From NCBI RefSeq assembly GCF_000186865.1, contig NW_008705565.1, positions 1,790,487-1,854,486 of the forward strand: a stretch of 64,000 nucleotides of DNA, given 5' to 3'. Below the pieces are notes generated by a model. It did not search any database and was not told where the DNA came from. It saw only the letters and a list, made by a program, of their open reading frames with translations. This document shows, piece after piece, positions 45,275-54,664 of the stretch. A program made the position numbers and the translations under genes. Origin of the DNA: Aureococcus anophagefferens (taxonomy: Eukaryota > Sar > Pelagophyceae > Pelagomonadales > Pelagomonadaceae). Every line of letters starts with the position of its first letter. Position 1 is the first letter of the stretch.

Positions 45275-47515
45275 ATGGAGCACGGCAACTTGGCCGTCGC
45301 TGAGACTGTGAATAGTGGCAGCGCCGCCCAAGACGTGCCAGGGAGAGCGCTTGGCGCTGGCAGTGGCGCTCTCCGGCAGCCCCGCGGAGGCGGCGGCGTC
45401 ATGGAGAGCTCGAAGAGCGAGCCGGCGCTCGTCACGGACAAGAAGGCGCGGAGCTCCATGGCGCGGGCCGGCGGGGCGGCGAAGCGGGCGTCGACGGTCG
45501 TGAAGCTGAGCAAGGGCGGCAAGAAGAAGTCGATGATCAAGAAGGGCGTGGCGGCGAGTAGCAACCGGCTCGCGAGCGGCCAGAGCAGCGAGCTCCGCGA
45601 CGTCGGCGGCAACACGGAGAAGTCGCTGAGCGCGCTCGAGGGCCTCGTCGCGGGCGACGAGCCCGGCGGGCTCAACAGCGCCGAGGGCGCCATGCGGCTC
45701 CAGGCCATGATGCAGGGCGAGTCCATGAAGCTCGACAAGGGCAAGAAGCTCAAGTCCGAGTTCGGCGCCGTCGACGAGGGCCTGCTCGACGCGCTCAAGG
45801 CGGAGCCGGACGACCGGACCGACGACCACCTCAAGCTCATCGAGAAGCACTGCGCGTGGCACCCCATCTTCAAGGACATCAAGCCCATGCTGCGGCGCAA
45901 GATGTTCCGCTACCTGCGGGCCAAGTTCTTCAAGTTCGGCGAGGTCATCGTGCTCCAGGGCGACGAGGCCGCGAGTTTTTGTATTTGCTACCAGGGCTCC
46001 ATGTCCGTGCATTTGTGGCAGGACCCGGCCAAGGTCAAGGAGATGCGCAAGGGCCGCGACAAGCTCATGGCGAAGCCCGTGGTGAGGGACAAGGGCGAGC
46101 TCCTCGAGCTGCTGCCGGACAAGGTGGGCACGCGCGTCGGCGTGCTCAAGCAGGGCAACTCGTTCGGCGAGAACGGCATGGACCCGTCGGGCAAGGCGAA
46201 GCGGTCCGCGACGGTGCTGAGCGTCGAGGAGGAGGCGGACACGATCTTGTTCGAGCTCTGCCGCCACGACGTCATGACCCAGGCGGCGCAGCAGCCCGCG
46301 CAGGCCGGCGTCTGCGGCTTCCAGGGCGTGTCGTTCACGCTCGTGACGAAATTAAAGATCCCGCCCGAGGACCGCACGGAGCAGGACGTGGCCTTCATCG
46401 ACGACCACGTCGGCTGGCACCCCTTCCTGAGCCCCCTCGACATGGAGAGCCGCATGACCATCGTCAAGTACCTCACGCTCGCGACGTACGACAAGGACCG
46501 CGTCATCATGCTCCAGGAGGACGCGGCCGACGCGTTCTACATCACCTACAGCGGCGAGGTGGAGGTCTACCAGAACGGCAAGGGGGGCCAGGCGGACCTC
46601 GAGGTCTGGAAGAAGGGCATGAGCCGCCGCGTCGAGGCCATGCAGGAGAAGATCAAGGCCAAGGAGTCCAAGGACCGCGAGCGCCTGCTCGCGGAGCACT
46701 ACGCGCGGCTCGAGGCGGAGCAGGAGGCCGCGCTCCGCGCGGAGCAGGAGGCCCTCGCCGCCGCCTGCCCGGCGCCGGCGGCCGAGGCCATGGAGACGGG
46801 CGACGGCGAGCCCATCTTCGAGGAGGTCGCGCCGCCGGACCCCGACGGCGGCGACGCCGGCGGCGACGGCGGCGACGCCGGCGACGAGCCGCCGGACGAG
46901 GAGGACGACGACGACATCTACAACATGAACATCCTCATCCCCGAGCGCCTCGTGGGCCGCCGCGTCGCGCGCCTCAAGAAGGGGTCCTCCTTCGGCGAGA
47001 ACGGCCTCCACACGGACGGCACGGCGCAGCGCGCCGCGACGGTCGTCGCCGCGACGGACCGCCTCCTGCTCCTCAAGCTCTCCCGCGACGACATCCAGAC
47101 GGAGCAGGACGACGACGACCACGTCTCCGAGAGCGACGAGGAGGAGTCCCCGGACATGGACGAGAACTTCGAGCCCAAGGCGTCGAGCGCGCTCCGCCGC
47201 ATGTCGCGCGGCTCCTTCGGCGACAACCCCCTCGAGGCCAAGATCGCGTCGCTCACCGAGGGCATGGACAAGGCCGAGGAGAAGAAGGAGCCGCCGCCGG
47301 GCGAGCGCCGCGCGTCGACGACGCTCCTCGGCGCGCTGAGCGACTCGTGCCCCCGCGAGGCGTCGATCCACATCACCGTCGAGCGCGCGCGACGGTCCAC
47401 GGTCCGCAAGCCGGGCGCCGCCGGCGCCGCGCCCAAGGCGAAGCAGTCCATGTCCAAGAAGAAGACGGTCATCAAGAACGCGCAGAAGACGGACAAGGAG
47501 ATCAACCCCAAGTGA
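45275..47515 (+). CDS. Protein with two cyclic nucleotide-binding-like domains
   Basis: 746 residues, or 704 if the second Met (45401, MESSKSEPALVTDKKARSS) is used. The N-terminus is basic with KKK stretches. CNB domain 1 is at ~residues 200-345 (WHPIFKDIKPMLRRKMFRYL, FGEVIVLQGDEAASFCICYQ, FGENGMDPSGKAKRSATVL). CNB domain 2 is at ~380-620 (HPFLSPLDMESRMTIVKYLT, DRVIMLQEDAADAFYITYSG, SFGENGLHTDGTAQRAATVV) and is interrupted by an acidic coiled-coil insertion of ~130 residues. The FGE...R-(S/A)-A-T-V cassettes look complete, so cAMP/cGMP binding is plausible. The C-terminus is basic (SMSKKKTVIKNAQKTDK). Confidence 0.82.
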   Translation: MEHGNLAVAETVNSGSAAQDVPGRALGAGSGALRQPRGGGGVMESSKSEPALVTDKKARSSMARAGGAAKRASTVVKLSKGGKKKSMIKKGVAASSNRLASGQSSELRDVGGNTEKSLSALEGLVAGDEPGGLNSAEGAMRLQAMMQGESMKLDKGKKLKSEFGAVDEGLLDALKAEPDDRTDDHLKLIEKHCAWHPIFKDIKPMLRRKMFRYLRAKFFKFGEVIVLQGDEAASFCICYQGSMSVHLWQDPAKVKEMRKGRDKLMAKPVVRDKGELLELLPDKVGTRVGVLKQGNSFGENGMDPSGKAKRSATVLSVEEEADTILFELCRHDVMTQAAQQPAQAGVCGFQGVSFTLVTKLKIPPEDRTEQDVAFIDDHVGWHPFLSPLDMESRMTIVKYLTLATYDKDRVIMLQEDAADAFYITYSGEVEVYQNGKGGQADLEVWKKGMSRRVEAMQEKIKAKESKDRERLLAEHYARLEAEQEAALRAEQEALAAACPAPAAEAMETGDGEPIFEEVAPPDPDGGDAGGDGGDAGDEPPDEEDDDDIYNMNILIPERLVGRRVARLKKGSSFGENGLHTDGTAQRAATVVAATDRLLLLKLSRDDIQTEQDDDDHVSESDEEESPDMDENFEPKASSALRRMSRGSFGDNPLEAKIASLTEGMDKAEEKKEPPPGERRASTTLLGALSDSCPREASIHITVERARRSTVRKPGAAGAAPKAKQSMSKKKTVIKNAQKTDKEINPK

Positions 47516-47770
47516 CCGCGGCCCCGCGAGGCGCCGACCGTGTGGTGTCACCGACCGGCGCCCGGGCCCGCCTGTGTAACGAACTTAAACGACGCGCCGC
47601 GGCGGGGGCGGGCGGTGTCGGCCGCTGCGCAGCGAACTCACTTGCGAACTCGGCGACCGCTCCGGACTTCGCAAGCATCAAATACCGCAATTTGAACCCT
47701 TGTTTAACTCCGAGAAACCAAACGCCAACGATGCTAGCAACGCAGCCCGCCTAGATCCGCGCAGATCGCC

Positions 47771-50074
47771 ATGGCGCCCCGGCGCAAGAGCGTCGTCCTG
47801 ATCGAGAATGCGACGATGAACCTGTCCTACTCGCAGGACTGCCTGCTCGAGCTGCCGCCGCAGATTTTGTCGGAGAAGAACGCCCTCGTGGGCCTGAACC
47901 TCGGCCACAGCAGCATCACCGACGACGACCTGCCGGCGCTGGCGAACGCCGCCAAGGTCTGCCGGTGCCTCGAGTCGCTCTGCCTGTCGCACAATGCCCT
48001 CAGCGACGACTCCATGGAGCTCATCTGCTCCGTCGTGGGCACGCTCGAGGCGACGCTCACGAGCCTCGACGTCGGGCTCAACGCGTTCACGCCGCTCGGC
48101 GGGCGGGCGCTCGGCGAGTGCCTGACGACGAACGACCGGGTCGAGGAGTGCCGCGTGGGCAAGGCCATGCTCCCCGTGCAGCGCTTCAAGGGCGGCGCCG
48201 CGCGCGTCGACGTGTCGCAAAAATTGTTCACGGCGATCGACGGCGCGCTCGTCGCGCGGCTCACGTCGACGTCGCTGAGCGACCTGGAGACCGTGTGCCT
48301 CTCCGGCCACCCGCTGCCCATGAAGACGCTGCTCTTCGGCCAAGACGAGGGGCCCAACGAGCTCGACCTCGCGCGGACGCGGCTGGGCGCCGCGGACGCG
48401 TGGGTCGTCGCCGGCGCGCTCGAGGCCGACCTGCGGCCGGGCCTGCGGAGATTGGTCCTCGACGGCAACGCGGTCTGCGCGTCCGGCGCCTTCGCGCTCG
48501 GCGTCGCCCTGCGGCGCTGCCGCTGCCTGGGCGACCTGAGCCTGAACTCGTGCCAGCTCACGGACGACGGCCACGACGGCCGCGGCGTCGAGGCCATCGG
48601 CGAGGCCCTGCGGCACAACCCGGCCCTGGCGTCGCTGGCCATGCGGGACAACGACATCGGCGAGGGCTTGGTCGTGACGCTCGCGGCGGCGCTGACGTCC
48701 GACGGCGTCACGGCGCTGGACCTCCGGGACAACCCGTTCGCCGACGGCGCGGGCGGCCGCGCGATCGCCTTCGCCGTCGCGCGGTCCCGGCGGCTCGCGT
48801 CCCTCAACGGCATGAACGTCGACGGGGGCGGCGTCGCCGACTTCCGGCGGCACCAGAGCGACGGCTTCCAGGTCTTCGAGATGGATTTTCTGGCAGCGCG
48901 TCTGGTCGTCTCCGCGCACGTGCGGTGCCTCAAACTCGACGGGAACCAGCTCGGCGCGCCGCACCTCGCGCGCCTCGCCGGCGCGCTGCCCCGGGCGCGC
49001 CACCTCGAGAGCCTGAGCCTCAAGGACAACCGGCTCAGCGGCCTCTGGTTCGACCGCGCTGGCAACGCCAAGGGCACGTACGACGGCTCGGGGAGGGACG
49101 AGTTCGCCGCGTACCTCCGCGACGGCAGTCCGCTGCTGCGGCGCCTCGACCTGCGGCGGAGCGGCATCGACGACCGCGGCGACGTTTTAGCCGAGGCGCT
49201 CTTCGGGGGCCACTCCATCCTCGAGGAGTTCAACGGCATCGACCTGAGGACCGGCGCGTCCGACTACGCGGCGGCCGAGCCCGGCGACGAGCGGCCCAGG
49301 GTGCCCGTGCTCGACCTGGGGCACCGCGCGGGCGGCCTGCCGTCCCTGGAGTGCGCCTTCATCGCCCGGGCCGTCATGGACCAGGAGGAGCTGCTGACGC
49401 TCGAGGCGCCGGACAACGGCGATTTAGAACGATTCGCGTCCGAGGCGCTCGCGGCCGCGCTCAAGTCGCCGAAGACGCTGTTGCGGCGTCTAGTACTCGA
49501 CGGCACGCAGCTCCAGAGCGACGGCGCCCTCGCCCTCTTCCAGGCCCTGGCGACGAACGCGCACCTCGAGGTCCTCGACTGCAGCCGCTGCGCGATCTGT
49601 TTAGCGTTCGTCGGCAAGAACCGATCCCGGTCCGTCGCGCCCGCCGAGGCCTGCGCGGCCATGCTCGCCTCCGACGCGTCGGCGCTCCAGCACCTCAAGC
49701 TGAAGCGCAACGACCTGCGCAGCGACGGCGGCGACGTCGTCGCCGCGGCGCTCGCGTCGAACGACACGCTGCTGACGCTGAGCCTCGCGGGCAACGAACT
49801 GAGAACACTGCCGAGCCTCGCGGACGCGCTCCGAAACAACGCCACGCTCGAGGCCCTCGACCTCGGGGACAACGACATCACGGCCAAGGGCCCGGCCTTC
49901 GTCGTCGGCGTCTGCCGCGCGCTCGCGACGAACGCCGCGCTCACGCGCCTCGACCTCACGGGCTCGGGCATCGACGACGACGTCGCGGCCACGGCGGCGA
50001 AGCTCGAGCCCGCCGCCGTCGCCATCTGCGACTGCCTCCGCCGCAACCCGAGGATCATGAAGATCACGCTGTAA
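47771..50074 (+). CDS. Leucine-rich repeat protein (ribonuclease-inhibitor type)
   Basis: 767 residues with about 18 LRR units of the RI/NLRC3 type, for example LVGLNLGHSSITDDDLPAL, LESLCLSHNALSDDSMELI, LASLAMRDNDIGEGL, LKLKRNDLRSDGGDVVAAAL and LEALDLGDNDITAKGPAFVV. No kinase, NACHT, F-box or signal peptide is seen. The horseshoe repeats act as a protein-binding scaffold; partner unknown. One ATG start (MAPRRKSVVLIENATMNLSY) in good context (GATCGCCATGGCG). The gene is intronless and converges on the 50112 gene. Confidence 0.88.
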   Translation: MAPRRKSVVLIENATMNLSYSQDCLLELPPQILSEKNALVGLNLGHSSITDDDLPALANAAKVCRCLESLCLSHNALSDDSMELICSVVGTLEATLTSLDVGLNAFTPLGGRALGECLTTNDRVEECRVGKAMLPVQRFKGGAARVDVSQKLFTAIDGALVARLTSTSLSDLETVCLSGHPLPMKTLLFGQDEGPNELDLARTRLGAADAWVVAGALEADLRPGLRRLVLDGNAVCASGAFALGVALRRCRCLGDLSLNSCQLTDDGHDGRGVEAIGEALRHNPALASLAMRDNDIGEGLVVTLAAALTSDGVTALDLRDNPFADGAGGRAIAFAVARSRRLASLNGMNVDGGGVADFRRHQSDGFQVFEMDFLAARLVVSAHVRCLKLDGNQLGAPHLARLAGALPRARHLESLSLKDNRLSGLWFDRAGNAKGTYDGSGRDEFAAYLRDGSPLLRRLDLRRSGIDDRGDVLAEALFGGHSILEEFNGIDLRTGASDYAAAEPGDERPRVPVLDLGHRAGGLPSLECAFIARAVMDQEELLTLEAPDNGDLERFASEALAAALKSPKTLLRRLVLDGTQLQSDGALALFQALATNAHLEVLDCSRCAICLAFVGKNRSRSVAPAEACAAMLASDASALQHLKLKRNDLRSDGGDVVAAALASNDTLLTLSLAGNELRTLPSLADALRNNATLEALDLGDNDITAKGPAFVVGVCRALATNAALTRLDLTGSGIDDDVAATAAKLEPAAVAICDCLRRNPRIMKITL

Positions 50075-50111
50075 GAGGCGGGCGTTAGGCACTGGCAGGC
50101 GCGCGCGGCTC

Positions 50112-52040
50112 TTAGATGAGGTCCTCGAAGGCGCCGAGGTCGACGGGCGCGGCGTCGACGGGGCTCTTGTCGCGCTTGCGCTGCTGGCGGCCCGGCGCGG
50201 TCTTGGACTTGGGCCGGCCGCCGGGCCGCGCGTTCTCGCGGCCCGGCCGCGCCGCGCGGCCCGCGGCGTCGACGTCGCGCGAGAGCGTCTTCGCGCGCGC
50301 CGCCGCCGCGGCCTTGAGGTAGGCCTCGAGGTCGTCCTCCCACTTGGCGACGACGGGCGCGTCGCGGGGCGACGACGCGGCCGCGACGCGCTTCGCCGCG
50401 CTGAGGTCGAGCGCGGCCGCGCGGCCCTTGGCGAGCGCGGGCTTGAAGGTGCAGTCCGCGTCGGCCGCGGAGAAGGCGAGGGACTCGCGGGCCCGGGCGG
50501 CGTTGCGCCGCCGGTCGATGTCGTCCTTGAGCCGGTCCATGAAGGGCCCGGCCTCCGCGTCGACCTTGGCGCGGAGCGCGCGCTGGTACGCGTCCTCGCG
50601 CGCCTTCGCGACGCTGTCGGCGCCGCCGACGCGCCGCCGGTCCGCGGCGGCGGCCCGCTCCAACGCCTCGCGCGTCGCCCGCGCCTTCTGCTCCTCGTGC
50701 TGCGCCGCCTGCTCCGCGAGCCACGCGTCGACGCCCCTGGAGCCCGTGGGCCGCGGGACTCTGTAGGCCACGTGGCACTCCTGGCACTTCTTGCCCCGCT
50801 TCCGGTCCTGGGTCTCCTCGTAGGACTGGACGGCGCCGCAGCTCGGGCAGACCTTCTTGCCGACCTTGTACTTGTACTCGGCCGCGCCGCGCGCGGCGTC
50901 GAGCGCCTTCCGCCGCGCGCGCTCGACGCGCGTGAGGCGGTCCACGAAGGCGCCGTCCTTGCCCGCCTCCTGGCCGACGAACTCGTAGCCGCACTCCTCC
51001 ATGGTCCGGACGGCGCGCTTCGAGTGGGGCTTGGGCTGGAACGTGCAGTTCCGCGCGTCGTCGCGCCGCATCCACGCTTTCGGGTCGGCCTTGTCGACGT
51101 CGAAGTAGGCGTTGCCGTAGTCGCGCGCCGCCGTCGGGCCCGCGGGCGCCGCCTGCTTCTTCTTCGCGGCCTCCCTGGCCTTCTTCTCCGCCTCCTTGGC
51201 CTCCGCGCGCGCGATGCGCTTCTCCCTAGCGAGCTGCTCTCGCGTGAATTTCGTCGGGTGGGGCATGGCCAGCGTGCGGATCGTCTCCTTCTGGATGCGC
51301 TTGCCCTGCTTCGCGCGGAGCATCTTGTCCGCCCGGTGCATGAGCTCCTCGGCGTCCTTGACGCCGAGCAGCTTCGCCTGCGCCGCCGACAACACGGTGG
51401 ACCCGACGCGGATCGTCCCCGGCTCGTCGTTCGCCGCGCGCTTGCGCCGCGCCTCCTCCCGGGGGTCCGCGGGCTCGGGCTCCTCGGCCTCGAAGGCGTC
51501 GGCGCCGTCGGAGTAGCCGCCGGGGCTCGCCGGGTCCTCGAAGTCGTCCCCGCCGTAGCCGCCGTCGTCGCCGGGGCTCCCGGGCGCCGCCGCGGGCGCC
51601 GCCGCCGGGTCCGCGCGCGCGCCGCCGGCCGGCGCCTCCCGCGGCCGCGCCGCCTCCGTCGGCGGCGCCGTCTTCGGCCGCGACGCCGGCGCCTTCGCGG
51701 GCGCCGCCGCCGTCGCGGGCCGCGCGGCGGCCTTGGCCTTGGCGCTCGGCTCGGGCTCGTCCTTGAAGCGCACGGACTCCTGCTTCGCGGGCGCCGGCTT
51801 CGCCTCGTCTTTGAACGCGAGCGCCGGGTCCAGCGTCACCGCGCTGTCGGCCTTGGACGCCCGCGACGCGAAGCTCGGCTCGCGGCCCTTGGACTTTTCG
51901 CGCGCGAGGAGCGCGTCGACGTTGGCGAAGTGGTCGTCCGTGTCCGACATGGAGTCGTTGGCGTACTGGTCGTCGAAGGCGTCGTCCTTGAACGGGTCGA
52001 TGGACCCCGTGTCGACGGTGTCCGACGGCGTCGGCGCCAT
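50112..52040 (-). CDS. Hypothetical coiled-coil protein with zinc ribbon and CTFxP motifs
   Basis: 642 residues. An acidic, Pro/Ala-rich N-terminal half (MAPTPSDTVDTGSIDPFKDD) contains GYGGDDFEDPASPGGYSDG. The second half is helical and basic, with a four-Cys zinc ribbon (CPSCGAVQSYEE...KKCQEC) and two copies of C-T-F-(Q/K)-P (NCTFQPKPHSKR, DCTFKPALAKGR), a short motif often seen in flagellar or cytoskeleton-associated proteins of protists. FVGQEAGKDGAFVDRLT lies between. The final residues are DLGAFEDLI. A cytoskeletal role is a guess; no enzyme motif is present. Confidence 0.75.
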   Translation of the reverse strand: MAPTPSDTVDTGSIDPFKDDAFDDQYANDSMSDTDDHFANVDALLAREKSKGREPSFASRASKADSAVTLDPALAFKDEAKPAPAKQESVRFKDEPEPSAKAKAAARPATAAAPAKAPASRPKTAPPTEAARPREAPAGGARADPAAAPAAAPGSPGDDGGYGGDDFEDPASPGGYSDGADAFEAEEPEPADPREEARRKRAANDEPGTIRVGSTVLSAAQAKLLGVKDAEELMHRADKMLRAKQGKRIQKETIRTLAMPHPTKFTREQLAREKRIARAEAKEAEKKAREAAKKKQAAPAGPTAARDYGNAYFDVDKADPKAWMRRDDARNCTFQPKPHSKRAVRTMEECGYEFVGQEAGKDGAFVDRLTRVERARRKALDAARGAAEYKYKVGKKVCPSCGAVQSYEETQDRKRGKKCQECHVAYRVPRPTGSRGVDAWLAEQAAQHEEQKARATREALERAAAADRRRVGGADSVAKAREDAYQRALRAKVDAEAGPFMDRLKDDIDRRRNAARARESLAFSAADADCTFKPALAKGRAAALDLSAAKRVAAASSPRDAPVVAKWEDDLEAYLKAAAAARAKTLSRDVDAAGRAARPGRENARPGGRPKSKTAPGRQQRKRDKSPVDAAPVDLGAFEDLI

Positions 52041-52190
52041 GCCGGCGGTTGGGCAGCGTCCGGTCTACGACGTTGGCGGCAGCACCGGCCGAGATCGCTG
52101 ATGCAGCGAGTTCAACAAGCGCGCTAAAGCGGGCAGCCACCGATCCCGCGTACGTGATCGCGGTGTTGTAGTCGCCGCCCCCCCGCGACC

Positions 52191-53595
52191 ATGCTGCACA
52201 AGCTCGCCACGCCGCTCATGCGGCGCCAGTTCCTCCAGNNNNNNNNNNNNNNNNNNNNNNNNNNNNNNNNNNNNNNNNNNNNNNNNNNGCGCCGCCGCGT
52301 GCCTCGCCTACGGCTCGTCGACGACGGAGACGCGCTGCTCGACGAGCGTCCTGTCCCTGCTCACGGAGATCAACACGAAACTCACGGCGCTCCAGAGCGT
52401 GCTCGGCGTCGCCGAGGAGCCCACGGAGGTCGTCATGTTCACGTCCGAGTCCGTCAACGAGGGCCACCCCGACAAGCTCGCGGACCAGGTGAGCGACGCC
52501 ATCGTCGACGCCTGCTTCGCCCAGGACCCGACGTCCCGCGTCGCCTGCGAGACGTGCACGGGCACGGGGTTCGTCATGATCTTCGGGGAGATCACGACGG
52601 ACGCGCAGTTCGACTACGAGGCCGTCGTCCGGGAGACGATCAAGGGCATCGGCTTCGACGCGCCGGAGAAGGGCCTGGACTACAAGACGTGCCTCGTCAT
52701 GAACCGCCTCCACGCCCAGTCGCCGGAGATCGGCAACGCCGTCGGCAAGGACCGCGCGGCGACGCCGCCCGAGGAGATCGGCGCGGGCGACCAGGGCCAC
52801 ATGTTCGGCTACGCGACGGACGAGACGCCGGAGCTCATGCCCCTGACCCACTCGCTAGCCACGGGCCTCGGCTACCAGCTCACGGTCGTGCGCAAGAACG
52901 GCACGCTGCCCCTCCTCCGCCCGGACGGCAAGACGCAGGTGACCATCGAGTACGAGAAGAAGGGCGGCTTCCTCAAGCCCCTGCGCGTGCACACGATCGT
53001 CATCTCGACGCAGCACGACCCGGCCTACACGCAGGCCCAGCTCAAGGCGGACCTCATGGAGCACGTCATCAAGCCCCTCGTGCCGCCGGACATGCTCGAC
53101 GACAAGACGATCTACCACATCAACCCGTCGGGCCTCTTCACCATCGGCGGGCCCGAGGGCGACGGCGGCCTCACGGGCCGCAAGATCATCATCGACACCT
53201 ACGGCGGCTGGGGCGCCCACGGCGGCGGCGCGTTCTCGGGCAAGGACCCGACGAAGGTCGACCGGTCCGCGGCCTACTACTGCCGCTGGATCGCCAAGTC
53301 CGTCGTCGCCGCGGGGCTCGCGAGCCGCGCCATCGTCCAGGTCTCCTACGCCATCGGCGTCGCCGAGCCCCTCTCCGTCTTCGTCGACACCTACGGCACG
53401 GGCACGAAGCCCGACCCGGAGATCCTCAAGATCATCCACGACAACTTCGACATGCGCGCGGGCATGCTCGTCCGCGAGCTCGACATGCTCAAGCCCAAGT
53501 ACAAGAAGACGGCGGCCTACGGCCACTTCGGCAACTGCGCCCGCGGCAACGACCCGGACTTCACCTGGGAGGTGCCCAAGAAGCTCAAGTACTAG
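52191..53595 (+). CDS. S-adenosylmethionine synthetase
   Basis: The enzyme core starts [20 protein letters not shown] at ~52435 and runs ~385 residues. Signatures: [15 protein letters not shown] (ATP site), [34 protein letters not shown] and [20 protein letters not shown] (phosphate/Mg loop). It makes S-adenosylmethionine from Met and ATP, supplying the methyltransferases. Upstream the frame remains open through a coil ([20 protein letters not shown]) to a 50-N gap at 52239-52288; before the gap ATG 52191 encodes [16 protein letters not shown], which could be an organelle leader or just a start exon. The true N-terminus is therefore unresolved. Confidence 0.95.
52239..52288. other. Assembly gap, 50 N
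   Basis: Exactly 50 unknown bases in the 5' part of the SAM synthetase gene. The frames on the two sides differ by one, so the real gap length is probably not 50 or an intron lies in it. Confidence 0.95.
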
Positions 53596-53703
53596 GCCGC
53601 CGACCCGGGTTGGGGCGCCGTCCCCGCCGCGCCGCCCTCGCTTCGTTCCCCCCGCCCGCGCGCGCGACCACGCGCCCGCGCCCCCGCGTACGAGCCTAAG
53701 GTC

Positions 53704-54468
53704 CTACGCGGCGCCGTCGCCGTCGCCGAAGAGCGGGCTCCGCGCGAAGAGCGCGTTCCTAGCGAGCTTTTCGACGTCGTCACGACGCGGCGTCGCGTGG
53801 CCCCGCCGGTGGCCGTACTTCCAGTCGCTCGCCTCCGTGTCCGACTCGAGGGCCTCCTCCTCCTCGCTCTCGAAGCCGAGGCGGTAGTCGTCGTCGGGCG
53901 ACGGCGGCCTCCGCGCCCGGCGCCGCGCGGACGCCTCGACGCGCTTCCGCCGCAGCTCCCGTTCCGAGTCCGACGTCGACGTAGTGCTCGTCGACGAGAT
54001 CGACGCGCCGCGCTGCTTGGCCGAGCCCCACGCGGGCGCGCGCTCGCGCTCGTCGACGAATTTCACCGGAGGCAGTTTCGGGACGCTCGCGGACCACCCG
54101 AGCGGATCGTCGTCCCGCGCGCGCTCCGGCGACTGGGGCGGCGTGATGAGCGAGGGCCGCTCGGGCGGCAACGTCGTGAGCGAGTCTTTCAGCAGCAGCC
54201 GCGGGCGGAACGCTTCGCGCGGCGCGCTCGGCGTCACGGCTTCGGAATACATCCTCGCGACGGACGCGCGCGAGATCCAGGTTCGCGTACGGTCCTCGTT
54301 GTCGTCCGCGTCGTGGTGCTCGGTCACCGAGCCCCACTTGACGCCCGAGGGATGGCGAGCGCGCCGCGGCGAAACTATCGAGGCATCGGTGACGAATTCG
54401 TCGAGGGGAAACTCGATGTCATCCAGCTCTTCGCCGAAGCGCTCGTGAAGACTGCGCGTCGCGCCCAT
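53704..54468 (-). CDS. Hypothetical Ser/Arg-rich protein
   Basis: 254 residues, MGATRSLHERFGEELDDIEF. A distinctive N-terminal segment VKWGSVTEHHDADDN and RTWISRASVARMYSEAVTP is followed by a disordered region rich in Ser/Thr/Pro and a basic run (ELRRKRVEASARRRARRPPS), then an acidic stretch (FESEEEEALESDTEAS). It may be a phosphoprotein regulator, but no family is recognised. It is convergent with SAM synthetase, with ~108 bp between stops. Confidence 0.65.
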   Translation of the reverse strand: MGATRSLHERFGEELDDIEFPLDEFVTDASIVSPRRARHPSGVKWGSVTEHHDADDNEDRTRTWISRASVARMYSEAVTPSAPREAFRPRLLLKDSLTTLPPERPSLITPPQSPERARDDDPLGWSASVPKLPPVKFVDERERAPAWGSAKQRGASISSTSTTSTSDSERELRRKRVEASARRRARRPPSPDDDYRLGFESEEEEALESDTEASDWKYGHRRGHATPRRDDVEKLARNALFARSPLFGDGDGAA

Positions 54469-54664
54469 GGCGTGGTGCCTAGGGGCAATCGGTTGGAGCG
54501 CTGAGCGCTTAAACGGGCGACCGATGGCGCATCAACAACTTGACAGCAGGCCGAATCGTGAAGATCACAAATTCTGCTCGACCGAGAGGTCGCGCCGTGC
54601 ACGTCCTACTCGTACGTGGCACCTCTAAAGGCTCTCTAATTACGCCCTCCTCGCCTTCGCCGGT

